Shown piece after piece: positions 5,734 through 10,875 of a DNA stretch of 10,875 nt. A model generated the notes under the pieces. It saw only the letters and a program-made list of their open reading frames with translations, made no database searches and was not told the origin of the DNA. The DNA lies in assembly GCA_030693565.1 (NCBI GenBank), contig JAUYAJ010000371.1:1-10875 (forward strand), given 5' to 3'. Each line of letters opens with the position of its first letter. Position 1 is the stretch's first letter. The translations under genes and the position numbers were made by a program. The stretch comes from Rubrivivax sp. (GTDB taxonomy: Bacteria > Pseudomonadota > Gammaproteobacteria > Burkholderiales > Burkholderiaceae_C).

Positions 5734-6651
5734 ATGCGCGCTGACAACGTCCTGGCCACCATCGGCAACACACCCCATATCCGCATCCAGCGCCTGTTTG
5801 GTGCCACGCACGAGGTCTGGATCAAGTCCGAACGCAGCAACCCCGGCGGCTCGATCAAAGACCGCATCGCGCTGGCGATGGTCGAGGACGCCGAGCGCAG
5901 CGGCGCGCTGCGTCCGGGCGGCACCATCGTCGAGCCGACCTCGGGCAACACCGGCGTCGGGCTGGCGATGGTGGCCGCCGTCAAAGGCTACAAGCTGGTG
6001 CTGGTGATGCCCGACAGCATGAGCATCGAGCGCCGCCGCCTGATGCTGGCCTACGGCGCGAGCTTCGAGCTCACGCCGCGCGAGAAAGGCATGAAAGGCT
6101 CGATCGCGCGCGCCGAGGAGCTGGTCGCCGCCAACCCCGGCGCCTGGATGCCGCAGCAGTTCGAGAACCCGGCCAACATCGAGGTCCACGTCCGCACCAC
6201 CGCCGAGGAGATCGCGCGCGACTTCCCCGAGGGCCTGGACGCGCTGATCACCGGTGTCGGCACCGGCGGCCACATCACCGGCTGCGCGACGCTGCTCAAG
6301 GCGCGCTGGCCGCAGCTCAAGGTCTACGCCGTCGAACCCGCAGCCAGCCCGGTGATCAGCGGCGGCGCGCCGGCGCCGCACCCGATCCAGGGCATCGGCG
6401 CGGGCTTCATACCGAAGAACCTGCAGACCGAACGGCTCGACGGCGTCATCACCGTCGACGCCGAGGCCGCGCGCGAGATGGCGCGGCGCAGCGCGCGCGA
6501 AGAAGGGCTGCTGGTGGGCATTTCCAGCGGCGCCACACTGGCCGCCATCGCCCAGCACCTGCCCCTGCTTGCGCCCGGCAGCCGCGTGCTCGGCTTCAAC
6601 TACGACACCGGCGAGCGCTACCTGTCGATCGAAGGCTTCCTGCCGGCCTGA
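5734..6651 (+). CDS. cysK: Cysteine synthase A (O-acetylserine sulfhydrylase)
   Basis: The enzyme makes L-cysteine and acetate from O-acetyl-L-serine and sulfide, using pyridoxal phosphate, in the cytoplasm. In the 305-residue protein the PLP-binding lysine is K42 in N-P-G-G-S-I-K-D-R. The substrate loop P-T-S-G-N-T-G lies at 68-74, the phosphate-binding loop G-V-G-T-G-G at 174-179, and G-I-S-S-G-A at 262-267 holds the Ser that contacts the pyridine nitrogen. The stretches K-G-M-K-G-S-I, Q-Q-F-E-N-P-A-N and I-Q-G-I-G-A-G-F-I-P favour CysK over CysM, although CysM cannot be fully excluded. Length is slightly shorter than E. coli CysK (323). GGAG at 5724-5727 lies 6 nt before the ATG. The start is only 25 bp from the rnpB 5' end, so the cysK promoter must lie inside the rnpB sequence. 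A DUF885 gene follows 32 bp downstream, perhaps in one transcript. Confidence 0.93.
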   Translation: MRADNVLATIGNTPHIRIQRLFGATHEVWIKSERSNPGGSIKDRIALAMVEDAERSGALRPGGTIVEPTSGNTGVGLAMVAAVKGYKLVLVMPDSMSIERRRLMLAYGASFELTPREKGMKGSIARAEELVAANPGAWMPQQFENPANIEVHVRTTAEEIARDFPEGLDALITGVGTGGHITGCATLLKARWPQLKVYAVEPAASPVISGGAPAPHPIQGIGAGFIPKNLQTERLDGVITVDAEAAREMARRSAREEGLLVGISSGATLAAIAQHLPLLAPGSRVLGFNYDTGERYLSIEGFLPA

Positions 6652-6683
6652 GAATCACGCACCGCACCGATTCCGGAGTCTCT

Positions 6684-8462
6684 GTGTTGCGAACTCTTCT
6701 TGCCGCGATGGCGCTGGCCGCCATGGCGACGCTGTCGTCTGCCCAGACCCCAAGTCCGGCCGCCGCCGAGCTCAAAGCCTTGCTCGACGACGACCTGGCC
6801 GCGCTGCTGCGCCGCGCGCCGATGCTCGCCACCCAGCGCGGCGTGCCCGGTTTCGACCACCTGCTGCCCGACGCATCGCCGGCGCAGCGCGAGCGCGAGC
6901 GTGTGCGCGAACGTGAACTGCTGGCACGGCTGCAGGCGCTGGACGCTGCAGCGCTCGGTGAGGCCGACCGGGTCTCCTATCTGCTGCTGTTGAACCGAGC
7001 GCGCAACGCCGTCGACGCGCAGCGCTTCGCCGACGCCGACGCGCTGGTGCTCGGCACGCTGGGCGGCATCCAGACACTGATGCCGCAACTGGCGCAGACC
7101 GGGCGCTTTCGCAACGCCGACGACCTGCGCAACTTCATCCGCCGCATCGAGGCTTTCCCCGCGTTCGCCGAGCAGATCACGCAGCGGCTGCAGGGCGGGC
7201 TGCGCAGCGGCTGGCTGCGCCCGGTGCCGGTGCTCGACCGCGTGCTCGCCGCGATCGACGCCCACCTCGTCGAACAGGCCGACGCCAGCGTGCTGTTCGG
7301 CCCGTTCAGGCGTTTTGCCGACGCCGTGCCCGAAGCCGAGCGCGGCGCGCTGGCCGACGCCGCCCGGCGCGCCATCGCCGACGACTACCAGCCGGCGCTG
7401 CGCCGCTTCAAGGCTTTTGTCGCGGCCGAGCTGCGGCCACGCTCGCCGGCCCAGGCCGGCCTGGCCGCGCTGCCAGGCGGCGCCGCCTACTACGACTTCC
7501 TGATCGCCAGCAACGTCGTCGCCGGCATGAACGCGGACCAGATCCACGCGCTCGGGCTGGCCGAAGTGGCGCGGCTGCGCGCCGAGATCGAGGCCCTGGC
7601 CCGGCGCAGCGGCCACCACGGCAGTGTCGACGAGTTCATGACCTGGCTGCGCACCGATGCGCGCTTCTTCTTTCGCTCGGCCGACGAGCTGCTGGCGGCC
7701 TACCACGCACTCGGGCCGATGGTCGACCCCCAGCTGCCGCGCCTGTTCCATGCCGTGCCCCGCATGGCGTACACGGTGCGCGGCATGAGCGCGGCCGAAG
7801 CCGCAAGCAGCACCGCGGCCAACTACCGTGTCGGCTCGCCCAGCCTGGGCACGGCTGGCATCTTCACCATCAACGCGCTCGGTTTCGCCGCCGAGCCGAC
7901 CTGGAAAAAGGAGACGCTGTTCCTGCACGAAGCCGTGCCCGGCCACCACCTGCAAAGTGCACGCGCGGCCGAACTGCAAGGGCTGCATCCCTGGCGCCAG
8001 CTGGCGAGCTTCAACGTCGCCTACAGCGAAGGCTGGGCGCTGTACGCCGAGAAGCTGGGCTTCGAGCTCGGTTTGTTCGTCGACCCCTACCAGCACTACG
8101 GCCACCTGCAGGCCGAGCTGTGGCGCGCTGCGCGGCTCGTCGTCGACACCGGCATCCACGCCCGAAACTGGCCGCGCGAACGCGCCGTGGCCTACCTGGA
8201 GACCCAGGCCGGGCTGACCAGCGAAAGTGCTGCCAGCGAAGTCGACCGCTACGTCTCGAACCCGACGCAGGCGCTGGGCTACCTGCTCGGCCAGCGCAAG
8301 CTGCTCGAACTGCGCCAACGCGCCCGCAGCGCACTCGGCGCGCGTTTCGACATCCGCGACTTCCACGCCGTGGTGCTCGACCAGGGCGCGATGCCGCTGG
8401 CGGTGCTGGAGTCGCGTGTCGACGCCTGGATCCTGCGCAGCCGCGGCCCCGCCGCGCCCTGA
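6684..8462 (+). CDS. Exported DUF885-family protein (putative metallopeptidase-like)
   Basis: The 592-residue product has a Sec signal (M-L-R-T then a hydrophobic core and S-S-A-Q, cleavage near residue 21) and a long, helix-rich DUF885 domain over the remainder. The family hallmark H415-E-A-V-P-G-H-H-L-Q424 is intact, with two further histidines (H421, H422). This resembles a zinc-peptidase HExxH helix with an extra loop, and some relatives have been described as peptidases, but the substrate here is unknown. The mature protein should act in the periplasm or outside the cell. The start is a GTG at 6684 with GGAG (6675-6678) 5 nt upstream; the TTG that follows directly is 8 nt from the same GGAG and is an equally good start, differing by one residue. 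The gene is 32 bp after cysK, same strand. It ends 1 bp before the convergent hydrolase gene, leaving no room for a dedicated terminator. Confidence 0.9.
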   Translation: MLRTLLAAMALAAMATLSSAQTPSPAAAELKALLDDDLAALLRRAPMLATQRGVPGFDHLLPDASPAQRERERVRERELLARLQALDAAALGEADRVSYLLLLNRARNAVDAQRFADADALVLGTLGGIQTLMPQLAQTGRFRNADDLRNFIRRIEAFPAFAEQITQRLQGGLRSGWLRPVPVLDRVLAAIDAHLVEQADASVLFGPFRRFADAVPEAERGALADAARRAIADDYQPALRRFKAFVAAELRPRSPAQAGLAALPGGAAYYDFLIASNVVAGMNADQIHALGLAEVARLRAEIEALARRSGHHGSVDEFMTWLRTDARFFFRSADELLAAYHALGPMVDPQLPRLFHAVPRMAYTVRGMSAAEAASSTAANYRVGSPSLGTAGIFTINALGFAAEPTWKKETLFLHEAVPGHHLQSARAAELQGLHPWRQLASFNVAYSEGWALYAEKLGFELGLFVDPYQHYGHLQAELWRAARLVVDTGIHARNWPRERAVAYLETQAGLTSESAASEVDRYVSNPTQALGYLLGQRKLLELRQRARSALGARFDIRDFHAVVLDQGAMPLAVLESRVDAWILRSRGPAAP

Positions 8463-8463
8463 A

Positions 8464-9315
8464 TCAGCGCTGCGCCCATGGCGCCAGGAAAGCCGTGACG
8501 GCGGCCCAGTAAGCGCGCGCCGGCAGCGTGTTGTGGTCGCCGTCGTCGAACACCACAAGCCGCTGCGGCCCGCCCCAGGCGGCCATCAGACGGCGTGAGT
8601 GCACGGCGGGAATGACCTCGTCGTGCGCCATCGCGATCGCGAGTGCCGGCGTGCGGATCACCGGCGCCAAGGCCAGCGCGTCGAACGGGTGGCGCAGCAG
8701 CCAGCGCACCGGCACAAAGGGGTAGTGGCGCTGCGCAACCGCAGCCATGCTGTCGTAAGGCGAGATCAGCAGCACGCCGGCCAGCGGCCGCTGCGCCGCC
8801 AGCTGCACCGCCACGCCCGTGCCCAGGCTGCGGCCCCAGGCGACGATGCGACCGGGGTCGACCTCGGGCCGCTGGCGCGCCCAGTCGTACAGCGCCAGCG
8901 CGTCGGCGAACAGCGCCTTCTGCGACGGCGCGCCGCCGCTGAGCCCGTAACCGCGGTAGTTCACCAGCAGCAGCGCCCAGCCCGGCAGCTGCGGGCGCTC
9001 GGCGAGCATCGCGCTGACTTCCTCCGCGTTGCCGCCGAAGTAGATCAGCAGCGGCGCCGGCGCCGTGCCGGCCGCGGGCACGAACCAGCCGTGCAGCTCG
9101 ACACCGTCGGCCACCGGGATCCGGGCCTCGGCGCCTGGCGCCTGCGCGCGCGCCCAGGCGAGCTGCTGCGCACCCAGGCCGGCGCGCAGGAACAGCATGC
9201 GGTCCTGCATCAGGTACAGGAACGGATAGATGATCAGCGCCAGCGCCAGCAGCACGCCGGCCGCGCCGCGCAGCAGCAGCCCCAGCAGCGCCACCGCGCT
9301 GTCGATCACGCCCAC
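8464..9315 (-). CDS. Membrane-anchored alpha/beta hydrolase
   Basis: The 283-residue protein begins with one N-terminal membrane helix (about 6-36, Leu/Ala-rich, ending Y-P-F-L-Y), followed by an alpha/beta-hydrolase domain. The oxyanion-hole segment I-Y-F-G-G-N-A-E-E lies at 91-99. The nucleophile is S163 in the elbow G-R-S-L-G-T-G, the acid D232 in A-H-D-E-V-I-P, and the base H261 in G-D-H-N. The triad is complete. The layout (short anchor, F-G-G-N-A, N-Y-R-G-Y-G-x-S) matches the BEM46/YfhR-like group of serine hydrolases, whose substrates are mostly unknown. The start is a GTG at 9315; a second in-frame GTG at 9309 is possible, and neither has a strong Shine-Dalgarno sequence. The gene lies 23 bp downstream of the chalcone-isomerase-like gene on the same strand, so co-transcription and translational coupling are likely. 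Confidence 0.9.
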   Translation of the reverse strand: MGVIDSAVALLGLLLRGAAGVLLALALIIYPFLYLMQDRMLFLRAGLGAQQLAWARAQAPGAEARIPVADGVELHGWFVPAAGTAPAPLLIYFGGNAEEVSAMLAERPQLPGWALLLVNYRGYGLSGGAPSQKALFADALALYDWARQRPEVDPGRIVAWGRSLGTGVAVQLAAQRPLAGVLLISPYDSMAAVAQRHYPFVPVRWLLRHPFDALALAPVIRTPALAIAMAHDEVIPAVHSRRLMAAWGGPQRLVVFDDGDHNTLPARAYWAAVTAFLAPWAQR

Positions 9316-9338
9316 CGCTGCCGCCCGGCCCCGGCCGA

Positions 9339-9923
9339 TCAGCCGCCGAGCAAGCCCTTCTTCAAGCCGCCGTCGGCCGGCTTGTCACCAAGCCAGATGC
9401 GCAGCACGGCGGTGTAGAAGTCTTCGCCGGCGATCGCAGCGCCGCGCGGCTGGCCGTTGACGGTGATGCGGGTGCCGGTGTCGGGCACGAACTCGATGTG
9501 GATGAGGTCGCCCTTCTTGGCTTCGCCTACCGCCTTCAGGGTCGCGTTCAAGGCCTCGATCTGGGCTTTGAAGCCGGCGAACTGGGCCTCGCTGTGGTTG
9601 CTGCGCAAGCCGTCGTTGAGGGCGCCGGCGAAGGAGTCGGCGTCGACTGTGCGCAGCATCGTGATGGCGACGCGCCGCGCGCCCTTTTGCGCCAGCAGCG
9701 CCGCCGCGTCGGTCGACTTCTGCGGCACGTACAGCGCGGCGACGTAGACGTTGAAGATGGCGCGCACGCGCACCCCGGCGCCGTTGAGCTGCAGCGCCGC
9801 GGCGCCCACCTGCGCTGTTGGCGCGAGCTTGACGCCTTCGAGTTCGGCCGGCTGCGCCAGCGCCGCCGTGGCGGCCAGCGTCAGCGTGATGGCGGCCAGC
9901 AGCCTGGATCCGAATGCTTTCAT
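9339..9923 (-). CDS. Exported chalcone-isomerase-like (Chalcone_3) protein
   Basis: The 194-residue protein has a clear Sec signal (K2, R7, hydrophobic core, A-L-A-Q; cleavage near residue 23-24). The mature part has the features of bacterial chalcone-isomerase-like proteins: L-N-G-A-G-V-R followed by F-N-V-Y-V-A-A-L-Y-V-P (57-67), a conserved middle with N-D-G-L-R-S-N (103-109), and the C-terminal E-D-F-Y-T-A-V-L-R-I-W-L-G-D-K-P plus K-K-G-L-L-G. In plants the fold cyclises chalcones, but bacterial exported relatives have no established flavonoid role and many lack the catalytic residues, so no reaction is claimed. The ATG at 9923 is preceded by AAGGAG with a 6-nt spacer, the best ribosome binding site in the window. 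An upstream in-frame extension exists but runs antisense to the radical SAM gene and is rejected. A membrane-anchored hydrolase gene follows 23 bp downstream. Confidence 0.92.
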   Translation of the reverse strand: MKAFGSRLLAAITLTLAATAALAQPAELEGVKLAPTAQVGAAALQLNGAGVRVRAIFNVYVAALYVPQKSTDAAALLAQKGARRVAITMLRTVDADSFAGALNDGLRSNHSEAQFAGFKAQIEALNATLKAVGEAKKGDLIHIEFVPDTGTRITVNGQPRGAAIAGEDFYTAVLRIWLGDKPADGGLKKGLLGG

Positions 9924-9947
9924 GGACTTCTCCTTGCCTGTGCGACC

Positions 9948-9962
9948 CGGGGCGCTGCCCCG
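9948..9962. promoter_or_regulatory. Small GC hairpin in the 5' leader of the chalcone-isomerase-like gene
   Basis: CGGGGC (9948-9953) and GCCCCG (9957-9962) are perfect inverted arms with a 3-nt loop. The hairpin lies 24-39 nt before the ATG at 9923 on the minus strand, just upstream of the AAGGAG ribosome binding site. It has no T-run and is therefore not a standard terminator. It could influence mRNA stability or translation. Confidence 0.35.
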
Positions 9963-9973
9963 CAAGCCGGCAG

Positions 9974-10004
9974 TCTGCCAGATCGCCAGCGCCCGGCTGG
10001 CAGA
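9974..10004. promoter_or_regulatory. 8-bp inverted repeat in the divergent promoter region
   Basis: TCTGCCAG (9974-9981) and CTGGCAGA (9997-10004) are exact inverted arms separated by 15 bp. They lie in the 120-bp gap between the divergent chalcone-isomerase-like and radical SAM genes. CAGAAT (10001-10006) overlaps the right arm and could be the -10 box of the radical SAM gene, in which case a protein bound here would affect that promoter. Identity as an operator is inference. Confidence 0.4.
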
Positions 10005-10043
10005 ATCGGACGTTGTTCCCGCGCGTCCCCGCGCCGCCCGCCC

Positions 10044-10875
10044 ATGTCCGCCCCCTCTTTGCGTGTGCTGTCCGTCATCCCGCCGATGACGCAGCTCAAC
10101 ACCCCCTACCCGTCGACGGCCTACCTGACCGGCTTTCTGCGCTCGCGCGGCGTGGCCGCGGTGCAGGAAGACCTGGCGCTGGCGCTGGTGCTGGAATTGT
10201 TCTCTGCGCACGGGCTGCAGGCGGTGCAGGCGCAGATCGAAGCCGCTGACGAACGCACGGCCCGGGTCGCCGCCTTCAGCGAGCAATTGCCGCGCTACCT
10301 GGCCACCATCGGCCCGACGCTGGCCTTTCTGCAAGGACGCGACCCGACGCTGGCGCACCGCATCGCCAGCCGCGCCTGGCTGCCCGAAGGCCCGCGCTTC
10401 GAGTCGCTCGAGGCTTATGTGGACGACGACGGCGGCGACCCGCTGGCCTGGGCCTTTGGCGCCCTGGGCGTCAACGACCGCGCGCGCCACCTGGCCACGC
10501 TGTACCTGAACGACATCGCCGACGTGCTGCGCGACGCTGTCGACCCGCGCTTCGAGTTCGTGCGCTACGCCGAGTCGCTGGCGCGCAGCCAGCCCACCTT
10601 CGAGCCGCTGGCGCAGGCGCTGGCGGCGCCGCCGACGCTGGTCGACGCGGCGCTGATCCGCCTTACCGAACAAGCGCTGCAACGCCACACGCCCGATGTG
10701 CTGCTGCTGTCGGTGCCCTTCCCCGGCGCCGTCTACGCCGCGCTGCGCATCGCGCAGGCGGTCAAGGCGCTGCGGCCGCAGACCGTCATCGTGCTCGGCG
10801 GCGGCTTCGTCAACACCGAACTGCGTGAGCTGGCCGAGCCGCGCCTGTTCGACCATGTCGACTATGTGACGCTGG
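10044..10875 (+). CDS. B12-binding-domain radical SAM protein, N-terminal part
   Basis: The first 277 codons are present; the gene runs off the right edge before any CxxxCxxC cluster motif, so the radical SAM part is inferred. Residues 6-45 (L-R-V-L-S-V-I-P-P-M-T, then P-Y-P-S-T-A-Y-L-T-G-F-L-R) look like the first strand and helix of the cobalamin-binding Rossmann domain that precedes the radical SAM domain in this superfamily. A helix-rich insertion of about 160 residues follows. The fold then resumes with T-P-D-V-L-L-L-S-V-P-F (about 214-224) and T-V-I-V-L-G-G-G-F-V-N-T (about 250-261), the usual glycine-rich strand. The D-x-H-x-x-G motif of methionine-synthase-type B12 domains is absent, as is common in this superfamily. 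Such proteins catalyse methylations or ring rearrangements; no substrate can be read. The ATG at 10044 gives the normal N-terminus; no Shine-Dalgarno sequence is visible. Confidence 0.75.
   Translation, partial: MSAPSLRVLSVIPPMTQLNTPYPSTAYLTGFLRSRGVAAVQEDLALALVLELFSAHGLQAVQAQIEAADERTARVAAFSEQLPRYLATIGPTLAFLQGRDPTLAHRIASRAWLPEGPRFESLEAYVDDDGGDPLAWAFGALGVNDRARHLATLYLNDIADVLRDAVDPRFEFVRYAESLARSQPTFEPLAQALAAPPTLVDAALIRLTEQALQRHTPDVLLLSVPFPGAVYAALRIAQAVKALRPQTVIVLGGGFVNTELRELAEPRLFDHVDYVTL

Noticed and set aside
5734..6651. Assignment as cysM rather than cysK
   Set aside because: The N-P-G-G-S-I-K-D-R, K-G-M-K-G and I-Q-G-I-G-A-G-F-I-P stretches fit CysK better, although the two families overlap and certainty is not complete.
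6618..8558. A 646-codon minus-strand open frame opposite the DUF885 gene
   Set aside because: The opposite strand encodes a complete exported protein with the family motif. The antisense product is Gln/Arg/His/Gly-rich without recognisable features.
9924..10856. N-terminal extension of the chalcone-isomerase-like frame upstream of 9923
   Set aside because: The extension is antisense to the radical SAM gene, while the ATG at 9923 has a strong AAGGAG and begins a proper signal peptide.
1..10875. CRISPR array, prophage, transposon or defence island
   Set aside because: No spaced direct repeats, transposase or integrase motifs, terminal inverted repeats or shifts in base composition were seen. 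All large frames have core-type or envelope-type assignments.

Overview
The window is a very GC-rich, densely packed bacterial chromosome segment. Codon usage favours G/C at third positions throughout. The protein set (Bcr/CflA exporter, Chalcone_3-type isomerase-like protein, CysK, DUF885 protein) and a class A RNase P RNA point to a betaproteobacterium, most likely Burkholderiales of the Rubrivivax/Leptothrix/Ideonella type. That placement is an inference from gene content; no search was possible. I see no prophage, insertion sequence, tRNA, CRISPR array or integration site, so this looks like ordinary core and near-core chromosome.

Layout from left to right. (1) A Tat-exported aldo/keto reductase on the minus strand, cut by the left edge, faces a small diheme c-type cytochrome on the plus strand across 136 bp. 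(2) An EamA-type (DMT) transporter follows the cytochrome and converges, with a 4-bp gap, on an alpha-carbonic anhydrase. A Bcr/CflA drug exporter lies upstream of the anhydrase on the same minus strand. (3) Divergent from the exporter, 58 bp away, is a Tat-exported intradiol ring-cleavage dioxygenase with all four iron ligands. (4) The only long protein-free stretch (5256-5733) is filled by rnpB on the minus strand, with an enlarged, many-hairpin specificity region. (5) Head to head with rnpB is cysK, followed 32 bp later by an exported DUF885 protein. (6) Convergent with that, across 1 bp, are two co-directional minus-strand genes: an exported chalcone-isomerase-like protein and a membrane-anchored alpha/beta hydrolase. 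(7) Divergent from these is the N-terminal part of a B12-binding-type radical SAM protein, cut by the right edge.

Working together: at least six products are exported or membrane-anchored (aldo/keto reductase, cytochrome, carbonic anhydrase, dioxygenase, DUF885 protein, chalcone-isomerase-like protein), so the window is rich in periplasmic enzymes. No multi-gene pathway is evident. The pairs most likely to be co-regulated are aldo/keto reductase with cytochrome, exporter with dioxygenase, chalcone-isomerase-like protein with hydrolase, and rnpB with cysK. I did not find a convincing new defence, mobile or biosynthetic system. The best second-look items are the enlarged rnpB with its overlapping neighbours, the duplicated diheme cytochrome lacking a Met ligand in its second half, the Tat-exported intradiol dioxygenase, the long disordered extension on the carbonic anhydrase, and the truncated radical SAM protein.
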